Positions 24,941-33,343 of a stretch of 64,000 nt of DNA are shown here, piece by piece. Position 1 is the first letter of the stretch. The number at the start of each line of letters is the position of its first letter. Source of the DNA: Pseudomonas entomophila (GTDB taxonomy: Bacteria > Pseudomonadota > Gammaproteobacteria > Pseudomonadales > Pseudomonadaceae); assembly GCF_029193575.1 (NCBI RefSeq), contig NZ_JARGCS010000040.1, positions 16,592 through 80,591 of the forward strand. Direction: 5' to 3'. A model generated the notes under the pieces. That model did no database searches and was not told where the DNA came from. It was given only the letters and a program-made list of their open reading frames with translations. The position numbers were made by a program, and so were the translations under genes.

Positions 24941-25130
24941 GCCCGGTCGCCAACTCGACGACTCAGTGACCTTAGCGGTGAGGTATTTCCCCGACAATTA
25001 AGACGCTTCCGCAAGTTGCGTAGGATAGTTCGCTGCGTTGTTTAAGCTAAAGGGGTTGGTTGCAGATTCGGAATTTTCTGGGCTTGTCCCGCCATGGCGA
25101 TTTCCATTTGAAATCAAATGGCAGCCGCTA
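24941..25130. other. Gene-free stretch before the desaturase operon
   Basis: 190 bp without a credible gene. An AT-richer part (about 24985-25080) may hold promoters for the minus-strand leader; I cannot define hexamers. Confidence 0.4.
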
Positions 25131-25172
25131 ATAACCAATCGTTCTGCAAGATTTCCGCTCCTCGCGCCACAC
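25131..25172 (+). promoter_or_regulatory. 42-bp conserved block, copy A, upstream of desaturase operon
   Basis: Begins ATAACCAATCG, then TCTGCAAGATTTCC and ends CGCCACAC; copy B at 28582-28623 is the same length and differs at few positions. It lies 36 bases before the desaturase ATG. As both copies precede operons flanking an ECF sigma gene, a shared sigma-dependent promoter or activator site is the simplest reading. Confidence 0.7.
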
Positions 25173-25208
25173 AGGCCTAGAGACTGGAAAACCTCGCAGG
25201 CCCCCGCA

Positions 25209-26150
25209 ATGCCCCATTACCTCGACGACGCCCAGCGCGAAGACGTGCTGCGCCTGCAGCGCACCTTCACCGGGCGCAGCGAATGGCCGACCTGGCTGCT
25301 GTTGGCCCTGGTCTACAGCGCCTGGTTCGCCCTGCTGCCCCTGAGCCACCTGCTGGGCCCCTGGCCCACCACCGCGCTGCTGATCCCGCTGCTGGTGCTG
25401 TGGCTGTCGTTGCAGCACGAACTGCTGCACGGCCACCCCACCCGCCACGATGGGCTGAACAAGCTGCTGGGCTATGCCCCCTTTGCCATCTGGTACCCCT
25501 ACACCCTCTACCGCGACAGCCACCTGCGCCACCACCGCGACGACGACCTCACCCTGCCGGGCCTGGACCCGGAAAGCCGCTACCTCAGCGCCCAGCACTG
25601 GCAACGCAGCGGTGTCTTGCTGCGGGGCCTGCTATGGCTGGGCAAAACCGTGCCTGGCCGCTTGCTGATCGGCGCGCCGCTGGCGCTGTTCACACTGGCC
25701 CGCGAGGAACGGGCGCGGCTGGCCCAGGGCCAGCGCCAGGCCTGGCTGATGTGGGTGACCCACGGCGCCTGCGCGGTGCTGCTGCTGGCCATGGTGGCGC
25801 GCTTCAGCGCGTTGTCGGTGGCCCACTACCTGTTCCTGGTCAGCGTGCCGGCGCTGGGCGTGGCGATGCTGCGTTCGTTCTACGAACACCGCCCGCACCC
25901 GCGCCCGGAGCAGCGCACCGTGATCAACGAAGCCCGCGGCCCCTGGTCGTGGCTGTTCCTGCACAACAACCTGCACCTGGTGCACCACGATATCCCGGGC
26001 CTGCCCTGGTATTTCATCCCGCGCATCTACCGCCAGCACCGTGCCCAATGGCTGGCGCGCAGTGGTGGTTTCCTGGTGCGCGGCTATGGCGAGCTGCTGC
26101 GCCGCCACAGCCTGGCGCCCATCGACAGCCCCCGTCACCCCTTCGCCTGA
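25209..26150 (+). CDS. Membrane fatty-acid desaturase-family protein
   Basis: A 313-residue di-iron membrane enzyme. Histidine boxes: H70-ELLHGH, H105-LRHH and H252..H256-LVHH260, with membrane helices around 28-66, 178-200 and 203-225. The fold covers desaturases, hydroxylases and related oxygenases, so a fatty-acid substrate is not proved. I chose ATG 25209, inside a longer open frame, because it follows the conserved 42-bp block and begins a normal N-terminus. It is paired with a binding-protein gene 16 bases downstream and lies beside a sigma/FecR pair, suggesting oxidation of an imported small molecule. Confidence 0.8.
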   Translation: MPHYLDDAQREDVLRLQRTFTGRSEWPTWLLLALVYSAWFALLPLSHLLGPWPTTALLIPLLVLWLSLQHELLHGHPTRHDGLNKLLGYAPFAIWYPYTLYRDSHLRHHRDDDLTLPGLDPESRYLSAQHWQRSGVLLRGLLWLGKTVPGRLLIGAPLALFTLAREERARLAQGQRQAWLMWVTHGACAVLLLAMVARFSALSVAHYLFLVSVPALGVAMLRSFYEHRPHPRPEQRTVINEARGPWSWLFLHNNLHLVHHDIPGLPWYFIPRIYRQHRAQWLARSGGFLVRGYGELLRRHSLAPIDSPRHPFA

Positions 26151-26166
26151 CCTGGAACCCCACACC

Positions 26167-26958
26167 ATGCCCCAAGGATTCGTCGAGCTGTCCATGTACA
26201 TCGCCCCGCCCCGGGTCTGCGAGGCCAGCGAAGCCTGGCTGGCGCGCATCGTCGAGCGCCTGGAGGCCCAGCGCGAGCGCGCGATTGGCTTGGACTTGCC
26301 GCAACTGTGGCGCTCGCCGCGCTTGTTGCTGACCCAGACCTGCGGCTACCCGCTGATGACCCAACTGCGTGGCCAGGTGCGGCTGATCGGCAAGCCCCGC
26401 TATGAACTCCCTCACGCCCAGGCCGGCCAGCATTGCAGCCTGGTGCTGGCGCGCGTGGACGACCCGCGCCCGTCGCTGGCGGCGTTCTTTGGCAGCCACG
26501 GCCTGGTCAACAGCCCCGACTCCAACTCCGGGATGAACCTGTTCCGCCACCTGCTGGCGCCGTGGCAGCGCGAGGGCCGCTTCTTCCGCGAGGTGACCTT
26601 CACCGGGGGCCACCGTGACAGCCTGCGTGCCCTGCGCGAAGGCCGTGGCGACCTGGCGGCGATCGACAGCGTGACCTACGACTACCTGGCGCGCGACCAC
26701 AGCACCGAGGTCCAGGGCCTGCGCGTGGTGGCCCAGACCGCCAGCAGCCCGAGCCTGCCCTACATCGGTGCCCCTTGGCTGAGCGACGCGCAGGCCGAGG
26801 GCATTCGCCTGGCGATGAACCAGGCCCTGGCCGACCTGCCAGAGGTCGCCGCCACGTTGGCGATCGCCGAAGTGCTGCCGGCCAGTGAGGCCGAATACCA
26901 AGTGCTGCTGGACTACGAGGCCAACGCGGCGCGCCTCGGGCTGCCGGTCCTCGAATAG
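26167..26958 (+). CDS. PhnD/SsuA-type substrate-binding protein without signal peptide
   Basis: A 263-residue protein of the periplasmic-binding-protein fold: LLTQTCGYPLMTQLRG, SHGLVNSPDSNSGMNLFRHL, REVTFTGGHRDSLRALREGRGDLAAIDSVTYDYLAR, as in PhnD-like phosphonate or oxyanion receptors (segments abbreviated by position 60-190). The N-terminus MPQGFVELSMYIAPP has no signal sequence or lipobox, so it seems cytoplasmic, unlike normal ABC receptors. No permease or ATPase is nearby. It may bind a metabolite for sensing or be an enzyme-associated carrier. Ends at an AT-rich palindrome. Confidence 0.7.
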   Translation: MPQGFVELSMYIAPPRVCEASEAWLARIVERLEAQRERAIGLDLPQLWRSPRLLLTQTCGYPLMTQLRGQVRLIGKPRYELPHAQAGQHCSLVLARVDDPRPSLAAFFGSHGLVNSPDSNSGMNLFRHLLAPWQREGRFFREVTFTGGHRDSLRALREGRGDLAAIDSVTYDYLARDHSTEVQGLRVVAQTASSPSLPYIGAPWLSDAQAEGIRLAMNQALADLPEVAATLAIAEVLPASEAEYQVLLDYEANAARLGLPVLE

Positions 26959-26988
26959 CTTAAAAGGAATATAAAAATCACTTTTAAG
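26959..26988. promoter_or_regulatory. AT-rich palindrome between binding-protein and sigma genes
   Basis: CTTAAAAG (26959-26966) and CTTTTAAG (26981-26988) pair perfectly, begin right after the TAG stop, and are followed by TATTTTTAAT. It may terminate operon 1 or be an operator of the sigma gene 85 bases on. The stretch is strikingly AT-rich for this genome. Confidence 0.5.
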
Positions 26989-27072
26989 TATTTTTAATGC
27001 ATAAGCGACCCGTCTAGGATGCGCTCACCGGACCACCGGACATATCTCGTATCCACGCTTTCTGGAGCGCTC

Positions 27073-27579
27073 ATGTCCGGCTTCGAAAATTCTCATGGCG
27101 AATACGTCGGCAGCCTGTTCCGCAGCCATTACCCGTGGCTGTGCGCGCGCCTGCGCCGACATGTGGGCGACGGCGCGGCCGAGGACATCGCCGCCGACAC
27201 CTTCGTGCAGTTGCTCAGCACCCCCAGCGTGGAACCGATCCGCCAGCCGCGCGCGTTGCTGACCACCATTGCCCAACGCCTGATGTACCAGCTGTGGCGC
27301 CGTCGCGACCTGGAGCGCGGCTACCTCGATGCCCTGCAGCACGAAGAGGAGCGCTTGGCGCCCTCGTCGGAGGCCCTGGCGCAGATGCTCGAGGCGCTGC
27401 AGGCCATCGATGTGCTGCTCGATGGCCTGCCGGCCAAGGTCAAGGCGACCTTCCTGCTGTCGCAGCTCAACGGCCTGACCTACCCGCAGATCGCCGAGGA
27501 GCTGGGCATCTCCCAGCGCTCGGTGAGCGACTACATGGCCAAGGCCTTCACCCGCTGCCTCAAGCTTTCCCTGGACTGA
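27073..27579 (+). CDS. ECF sigma factor, FecI-like
   Basis: A 168-residue ECF sigma factor. Region 2: SLFRSHYPWLCARLRRHVGD, DIAADTFVQLLS; region 4: LPAKVKATFLLSQLNGLTYPQIAEELGISQRSV (HTH about 130-155), cited by position. ATG 27073 follows TGGAG. The FecR gene begins one base after its stop. FecI-type sigmas are released by a FecR anti-sigma when a TonB receptor binds its substrate; the candidate receptor is the gene at 28683. Probable targets are the two flanking operons with the 42-bp block. Confidence 0.92.
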   Translation: MSGFENSHGEYVGSLFRSHYPWLCARLRRHVGDGAAEDIAADTFVQLLSTPSVEPIRQPRALLTTIAQRLMYQLWRRRDLERGYLDALQHEEERLAPSSEALAQMLEALQAIDVLLDGLPAKVKATFLLSQLNGLTYPQIAEELGISQRSVSDYMAKAFTRCLKLSLD

Positions 27580-27580
27580 C

Positions 27581-28537
27581 ATGCACGACGCCGACGAACA
27601 GCAACGCCTGATCGAGCAGGCCAGCGCGTGGCTGGTGCTGCTGCGCTCGGGCCAGGCCAGTGCCGACGACCACCAGGCGTTCCAGGCCTGGCGTGGCGAA
27701 GACCCGCGCCACGAGCAACTGTGCCGGCGCCTGGAAATCACCCTCGGGGTGTTTCAGGTGCCGCTGGCCCAGGGGGTTGACGGCAAGCTGGTGCAGCGTG
27801 CGCTGGAGGCGCCGTCCGGGCGCCGGCGCTTCCTGCAACGGGCCTTGGTCGGCGCCGGGGTGGCGGTGGGCGTGGGGTTGGGCCTGGGGCACGCGCCGGG
27901 GCTGGACCTGCCGCTGGGCGCCGACCTCAGCACCACGACCGGCGAGCGCCAGAGCATTCGCTTGCCGGACGGCAGCCAACTGTTGCTCAACGCCGAAAGC
28001 CAGGCCGACGTGCGCTTCGACGACCAGCAGCGACTTCTGCGCTGGCGCGGCGGGGAAGGGCGGTTGGAGGTGGTCGACGACGCCCGGCCATTCGTGGTGC
28101 GCACCGAGGTGGGCAGCATCAGCGCCCAGTCGGCGCGCTGGCTGCTGCGCGAGCGTGGCGGGCAGTGCCGGGTCTGTGCCCTGGCCGGCGTGCTGGAGGT
28201 CAGCAGCCTGGGCGGTGACCGCTTGCAGTTGCGCAAGGGGCAGGCCGTGAGCTTCGACCGTTTGAGCTTCGCGGCGGTGGAGCCATTGCGCGGTGGGGAA
28301 GGGGCCTGGGTCGATGGCCTGCTGGAGGTGCGCGACAGCCCGTTGGCCGAGGTGATCGACGCCCTGCGGCCTTACCGACGCGGGGTGATGCGCCTGGAGC
28401 CGGCGGTAGCGGGGTTGCGGGTGAGTGGGTTGTTCCGGCTGGACCAGAGCGACCTGGTGCTGGAGGCGCTGGCGCGGACGTTGCCGATTCGGGTGAGCCG
28501 GCGCAGTGAGTATTGGGTGAGTATTTCGGCGGTTTGA
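27581..28537 (+). CDS. FecR-family anti-sigma/sensor
   Basis: A 318-residue FecR protein: cytoplasmic DUF4880 sigma-binding part (1-75, with QASAWLVLLRSGQASADDHQAF, by position 13-34), one membrane segment at about 85-105, and a periplasmic FecR domain (115-230) plus C-terminal STN-like part. The membrane segment is preceded by SGRRRFLQRALVGAG, a twin-arginine-like motif as described for FecR export. Forms a pair with the sigma gene; the periplasmic part should contact the TonB receptor's signalling domain. Confidence 0.9.
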   Translation: MHDADEQQRLIEQASAWLVLLRSGQASADDHQAFQAWRGEDPRHEQLCRRLEITLGVFQVPLAQGVDGKLVQRALEAPSGRRRFLQRALVGAGVAVGVGLGLGHAPGLDLPLGADLSTTTGERQSIRLPDGSQLLLNAESQADVRFDDQQRLLRWRGGEGRLEVVDDARPFVVRTEVGSISAQSARWLLRERGGQCRVCALAGVLEVSSLGGDRLQLRKGQAVSFDRLSFAAVEPLRGGEGAWVDGLLEVRDSPLAEVIDALRPYRRGVMRLEPAVAGLRVSGLFRLDQSDLVLEALARTLPIRVSRRSEYWVSISAV

Positions 28538-28581
28538 GGGGGGCGGCCCAAATCCACCTCAAATCCCCCGGTTCTAACGAC

Positions 28582-28623
28582 ATAACCAATCGATCTGCAA
28601 GATTTCCCCCGCCCACGCCACAC
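28582..28623 (+). promoter_or_regulatory. 42-bp conserved block, copy B, upstream of TonB operon
   Basis: Same block as at 25131-25172 (ATAACCAATCG, TCTGCAAGATTTCC, CGCCACAC). It lies 59 bases before the TonB receptor start and just after the FecR stop. Confidence 0.7.
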
Positions 28624-28682
28624 CCCTGCTGTAAACGCTGCCGAGGGGGGCAGTGTCCTTGGATTCCTTGGGGGGAATCATC

Positions 28683-31328
28683 GTGCGCCGTACCGACAAG
28701 AAACACACCAACACCCGCAACGCCCTGGCCTTCGGCCCGCTGCTCGGCCTGCTGATGGGCGTCGCCCAGGCCGCCGAGCCGGTGCAGGCCTACCACATCC
28801 AGGCCGGCCCGCTCGACGAAGTGCTGCTGAACATCAGCCGCCAGAGCGGCCAGGTCATTTCCTTCACGCCCGAGGTCGAGCGCTTCTCGTCCTCCGCCGT
28901 GGACGGCGAGCTCACCGCCGAGCAGGCCGTCGACGCCGCGCTGCGCGGCACCGGCCTGCAATTGCAGGTCAGCCCGGGCGGTGCCTTCATCGTCAAGGAA
29001 GGCACCGCCGCGCCCGCCGCAGCCGCCAGCCATGCCACGCAAACCGCCGCGCCCGGCGCGCCGACCCTCGACCGGGTGATCGCCCTGGGCACAAGGCGCA
29101 GCGATGCCACCGCGCTGACCAGCGCCGCGCCGGTGGACGTGATCGACAACCAGGAACTGGTCAAGACCGGCGCCACCACCCTGAACCAGGCGCTGTTCCA
29201 ACTGCTGCCTTCGTTCAACTTCCCGCAGAACCAGAGCGCCACCCGCGGCCAGAACCCCAAGGGCGCGTCCTTGCGCGGCCTGTCGCCGGACCAGACCCTG
29301 GTGCTGGTCAACGGCAAGCGCCGCCATGCCTCGGCGGTGGTGAACATCTCCGGCGGGGTGCCATTCATTGGCGCCCAGCCGGTGGACCTGGACATGATCC
29401 CGATCAGCGCCATCGACCACGTCGAGGTGCTGCGCGACGGCGCCTCGGCGCAGTACGGCTCGGACGCGGTGGCCGGGGTGATCAACATCGTGCTCAAGGA
29501 GCGCGACAGCGGCGGGCAGCTCAACACCCAACTGGGCAAGTACGGCCAGGGCGATGGCTTCAGCAAGAACGCCGACGGCTGGTACGGCCTGGGCCTGCCC
29601 GGCGATGGCTTCCTGACCCTGAGCTTCAACGGCGTCAACACCAAGCCCACCGACATCGGCGACAAGTACGTGGCCGACGGCCAGTTGCAGGACCACCGCT
29701 GGGGCGGTGCCAGCCGCGACAAGTTCAACCTGGCGGCCAATGCCGAGGTCGGCCTGAACGACCAGTGGCGGCTGTACAGCTTCGCCACCTACGGTCAGGA
29801 CAAGTCGATCAACAACACCCCGCCATTGCTGCGCGACAACCCCAACAACGTGCTGGCGCTGTACCCCGAGGGCACCATCCCCAAGTACCGCTACCGCTAT
29901 GAGGATGCCGCACTGACGGTCGGCTCGCGCTTCGAGGACGAGCGCATCGGCCGCCTGGACTTCAGCGCCACCTATGGGCGCGACGAACACGACGAAGTGG
30001 CCTTCGACACCCTCAACCCCAGCTATGGCGTGCGCAGCCCGACCAAGTTCGACATCGCCACGCTGGTCAACACCCAGACCAACCTGGCCATCGACTATGC
30101 CCGCGACGTGCCGGTGGGGTGGTCGAACCACCCGCTGACCGTGTCGGCGGGCGTGGCCTACCGCCGCGAGCAGTACCAATTGCAGGCCGGCGACTTCGAC
30201 TCGTATTCCTTTGGCGGCATCGACGGCGTGCAGGTCGGTGGGGTGCAGGCCTCGGGCCTGACCCCGGACGACGCCGGCACCTACAAGCGCGAGGTTGGCG
30301 GGGTGTACTTCGGCCTGGAAAACCAGCTCACCGACAAGTTCCAGGTGGGCGTGGCCGGGCGCAGCGAGCACTACTCCGACTTCGGCTCGGCCACCACCGG
30401 CAAGCTCTCGGCGCGCTACGAACTGACTCCGCAGGTCGGCCTGCGCGGCACCCTCAACAGCGCCTACCGCGCGCCGACCCTGGGCCAGATCGGCACCTCC
30501 TGGACCACCACCACCAACGTCGACGTCAATGGCAACCCGGTGCTCACGCGCATCCTGCCGGCCGAGCACCCGGCGGCCCAGGCCCTGGGCGCGCAGTCGC
30601 TCAAGCCCGAGAAGTCCACCAACTACTCCCTGGGCCTGGTGCTGCGCCCGACCGAGCAGGCCTCGCTGACCATCGACGCCTACCAGATCGACATCCGCGA
30701 CCGCCTGCTCTACAGCGGCGGCATCTCCGGCCCCGACGCCGAGCGCATCCTCACCGCCGCGGGCTTCGGCCAGTACAGCTGGGCGCAGTTCATGACCAAC
30801 GCGGCCAACACCCGCACCCGTGGCGTGGACATCGTCGGCAAGTACAACCTGGGCCTGGGGCACTACGGCGACCTGGCGCTGACCGCCGGCTACACCAAGG
30901 CGCGCACCACCATCGAGAAGATCCACGGCAACCCCAACGGCTTCGACGTGCTCACCCGCGAGGCCCAGGGCTTTCTCGAACACGGCTACCCGGAAGACAA
31001 GCTGATCCTCGGCGCCACCCATGCCTACGGCCCGTGGACCGTCAGCCTGACCCAGACCCGCTACGGCGAGTACCGCAAGTACGCGGCCTCGGCGGCCAAT
31101 GCCCAGTACGACCAGACCTTCTCGGCGCAGTGGATCACCGACCTGGACGTGAACTACGCGTTCACCAAGCAACTGCGTGTGTCGGTGGGCGCCAACAACC
31201 TGTTCGACAGCAAGCCGGATGACTTCAACACCCGCCTGCGCCAGACCCCGGGCCAGCAGTACAGCTACCTGTCGCCGGCTGCGCCGGAGGGGGCGTTCTA
31301 CTACACCCGGCTGAGCTACGACTTCTAA
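28683..31328 (+). CDS. TonB-dependent outer-membrane receptor with signalling domain
   Basis: About 881 residues. Signal peptide to AQA/A at about residue 30; STN signalling domain 37-105 (YHIQAGPLDEVLLNISRQSG); TonB-box-like DRVIALGTRR; plug with LRGLSPDQTLVLVNGKRRH and VLRDGASAQYGSDAVAGV; barrel ending FYYTRLSYDF with terminal Phe. I prefer GTG 28683 (GGGGGGAA upstream) over GTG 28653. The plug type is that of general TonB receptors, not classical siderophore receptors, and downstream genes are catabolic, so the ligand is probably not an iron chelate. First gene of a five-gene operon. Confidence 0.9.
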   Translation: MRRTDKKHTNTRNALAFGPLLGLLMGVAQAAEPVQAYHIQAGPLDEVLLNISRQSGQVISFTPEVERFSSSAVDGELTAEQAVDAALRGTGLQLQVSPGGAFIVKEGTAAPAAAASHATQTAAPGAPTLDRVIALGTRRSDATALTSAAPVDVIDNQELVKTGATTLNQALFQLLPSFNFPQNQSATRGQNPKGASLRGLSPDQTLVLVNGKRRHASAVVNISGGVPFIGAQPVDLDMIPISAIDHVEVLRDGASAQYGSDAVAGVINIVLKERDSGGQLNTQLGKYGQGDGFSKNADGWYGLGLPGDGFLTLSFNGVNTKPTDIGDKYVADGQLQDHRWGGASRDKFNLAANAEVGLNDQWRLYSFATYGQDKSINNTPPLLRDNPNNVLALYPEGTIPKYRYRYEDAALTVGSRFEDERIGRLDFSATYGRDEHDEVAFDTLNPSYGVRSPTKFDIATLVNTQTNLAIDYARDVPVGWSNHPLTVSAGVAYRREQYQLQAGDFDSYSFGGIDGVQVGGVQASGLTPDDAGTYKREVGGVYFGLENQLTDKFQVGVAGRSEHYSDFGSATTGKLSARYELTPQVGLRGTLNSAYRAPTLGQIGTSWTTTTNVDVNGNPVLTRILPAEHPAAQALGAQSLKPEKSTNYSLGLVLRPTEQASLTIDAYQIDIRDRLLYSGGISGPDAERILTAAGFGQYSWAQFMTNAANTRTRGVDIVGKYNLGLGHYGDLALTAGYTKARTTIEKIHGNPNGFDVLTREAQGFLEHGYPEDKLILGATHAYGPWTVSLTQTRYGEYRKYAASAANAQYDQTFSAQWITDLDVNYAFTKQLRVSVGANNLFDSKPDDFNTRLRQTPGQQYSYLSPAAPEGAFYYTRLSYDF

Positions 31329-31338
31329 GAGGCCCTTC

Positions 31339-32355
31339 ATGATCGCATTCAACAAACTGCTGGGCGGCGCCGTGCTCGCCCTCGGCCTGCTCGGCCAACC
31401 GGCGATGGCCGCCGACAAGGCCGCGCCGATCCACTTCGGTGACATCACCTGGGAAAGCGGCAGCCTGATCACCGAGATCCTGCGCAGCATCGTCGAGCAG
31501 GGCTACGGCTACCCCACCGACACCCTGCCGGGCAGCACGGTCAGCCTGGAAGCGGCGCTGGCCAAGGACGACATCCAGGTCATCGGCGAGGAGTGGGCCG
31601 GGCGCAGCCCGTTCTGGGTCAAGGCCGAGGCCGAGGGCAAGGTGTTCGGCCTGGGCGACACGGTCAAGGGCGCCACCGAGGGCTGGTGGGTGCCGGAGTA
31701 CGTGATCAAGGGCGACCCCGAGCGCGGTATCGCGCCGCTGGCGCCGGAGCTGAAATCGGTGGCGGACCTGGCGCGCTACAAGGACGTGTTCCGTGACCCG
31801 GAGTCCCCTGGCCAGGGGCGCTTCCTCAACAGCCCCACCGGTTGGACCTCGGAGATCGTCAACAGCCAGAAGCTCAAGGCCTATGGCCTGACCGACAGCT
31901 ACGTGAACTTCCGCACCGGTTCCGGTGCGGCGCTGGATGCCGAGGTCAGCGCGTCGATCCGTCGGGGCAAGCCAGTGCTGTTCTACTACTGGTCGCCGAC
32001 CCCGCTGCTGGGCCGCTACAAGCTCGTGCGTCTGGAGGAGCCGCCGTTCGACGCCGAGGCCTGGAAGACCTTGTCCGACCCGAACAACCCCAACCCCAAG
32101 GGCTCGCGCTCGCTGCCGGCGCGCCTGGCGATCGGCGTTTCGGCGCCATTCCACGCGCGCTACCCGGAGCTGGTGGCGTTCTTCGAGAAGGTCGACCTGC
32201 CGCTGGAGCTGCTCAACCAGACCCTCGCCCACATGGCCGAGAAGCGCCTGGAACCCCGCGCCGTGGCGCAGGCCTTCCTGCGTGAACAGCCGCAGGTGTG
32301 GAGTGCCTGGGTGCCGGCTGAAGTGGCCAGCAAGGTCAGTGGGAGCCTGAAATGA
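31339..32355 (+). CDS. Glycine-betaine/ProX-type ABC substrate-binding protein
   Basis: A 338-residue periplasmic protein with signal peptide ending QPAMA/A (about residue 24). The OpuAC-like domain has IHFGDITWESGSLITEILR, GSTVSLEAALAKDDIQV, EEWAGRSPFW and FYYWSPTPLLGRY; the aromatic Trp/Tyr residues fit quaternary-amine binding. No ABC permease or ATPase is encoded nearby. It may hand the ligand to a permease elsewhere. ATGA overlap with the next gene shows coupling. Confidence 0.85.
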   Translation: MIAFNKLLGGAVLALGLLGQPAMAADKAAPIHFGDITWESGSLITEILRSIVEQGYGYPTDTLPGSTVSLEAALAKDDIQVIGEEWAGRSPFWVKAEAEGKVFGLGDTVKGATEGWWVPEYVIKGDPERGIAPLAPELKSVADLARYKDVFRDPESPGQGRFLNSPTGWTSEIVNSQKLKAYGLTDSYVNFRTGSGAALDAEVSASIRRGKPVLFYYWSPTPLLGRYKLVRLEEPPFDAEAWKTLSDPNNPNPKGSRSLPARLAIGVSAPFHARYPELVAFFEKVDLPLELLNQTLAHMAEKRLEPRAVAQAFLREQPQVWSAWVPAEVASKVSGSLK

Positions 32356-33278
32356 TTGGACGTTTCTTGATCGCGTTGGGCCTGGGCGTGGCCAGCGCCC
32401 TGGCCCAGGCGGCCGACCCGCAGGTGCTGCGCATCGGCTACCAGAAAAGCTCGGTGAACATGGTGCTGGCCCGTGAGCACCAACTGCTGCAAAAAGCACT
32501 GCCCAACACCCAGGTGCAGTGGATCGAGTTCCCCGGCGGCCCGCAGTTGATCGAGGCGCTCAACGGCGGCAGCCTGGACGTGGGCAATATCGGCGACATC
32601 CCGCCGATCTTCGCCCAGGCCGCCGGTATCGACCTGCGCTACATCGGCATCGAGCCGAGCGACGGGCGCAGCGAGGCGATCATCGTGCCGCGCGACAGCC
32701 CGGTGCGCCAGCTCAGCGACCTCAAGGGCAAGCGCGTGGCCTTCCAGAAGGGCTCCAGTGCCCACAGCCTGTTGCTCAAGAGCCTGATCAAGGCGGGCAT
32801 GCAGTTGAGCGACGTGCAGCCGGTGTTCCTGCCGGCGGCCGACGCGCGCCCGGCCTTCGAGCAGGGCAAGCTCGACGCTTGGGTGATCTGGGACCCTTAC
32901 TACGCCGCCGCGCTGCTCGACGGCAGCGCCCGGCTGCTCAGCGATGGTCGCGATGTGCACCCCAGCGGCACCTACTACATCGCCAGCCGCGCCTTCACCG
33001 AGCAGCACGGCAGCGCCATCGCCGCGGTGCTCGAAGCCCTGCGCCAGGCGCAGCGCATTTCGGTGGAGCAGCCCGAGGCGAGCATCGACAGCATGACCCG
33101 TGTGCTGGGGCTCAAGCGCGAGGTGGTCGAGCGCTTCTTCGCCCACCGCTACAACGCACCGATCCGCCCGCTGGACGACGCCGCCATCGACACCCAGCAA
33201 CGCATCGCCGACCTGTTCTTCGCCAACCGCCTGATCCCGCGCGCGGTGACGGTGGGCGAGATCGTTTATCGGCCCTGA
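32352..33278 (+). CDS. SsuA/aliphatic-sulfonate-type ABC substrate-binding protein
   Basis: A 308-residue periplasmic protein, signal peptide ending AQA/A (about 20). LRIGYQKSSVNMVLAREH, WIEFPGGPQLIEALNGGSLDVGNIGDIPPIFAQAAG and KGKRVAFQKGSSAHSLL (by position 27-135) are typical of SsuA/TauA-type receptors. Substrate class could be sulfonates but this family also binds nitrate, thiamine precursors and amines. Second orphan receptor in the operon. Confidence 0.88.
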   Translation: MIGRFLIALGLGVASALAQAADPQVLRIGYQKSSVNMVLAREHQLLQKALPNTQVQWIEFPGGPQLIEALNGGSLDVGNIGDIPPIFAQAAGIDLRYIGIEPSDGRSEAIIVPRDSPVRQLSDLKGKRVAFQKGSSAHSLLLKSLIKAGMQLSDVQPVFLPAADARPAFEQGKLDAWVIWDPYYAAALLDGSARLLSDGRDVHPSGTYYIASRAFTEQHGSAIAAVLEALRQAQRISVEQPEASIDSMTRVLGLKREVVERFFAHRYNAPIRPLDDAAIDTQQRIADLFFANRLIPRAVTVGEIVYRP

Positions 33279-33291
33279 GCCGAGGTGTCCC

Positions 33292-33314
33292 CATCGCGGG
33301 TTCGCCCCGCGATG
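33292..33314. repeat. REP hairpin inside the operon
   Basis: CATCGCGGG-TTCGC-CCCGCGATG, perfect 9-bp stem, between the SsuA-like stop and the cyclodeaminase ribosome site; could stabilise the upstream mRNA and lower downstream expression. Confidence 0.75.
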
Positions 33315-33343
33315 AGGTCGTGACAGACAAACGAGGTTCACCC

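Noticed and set aside
28200..31490. Open minus-strand frame of over 1000 codons opposite the TonB receptor
   Set aside because: Same type of shadow; the plus strand has signal peptide, STN, plug and barrel motifs.
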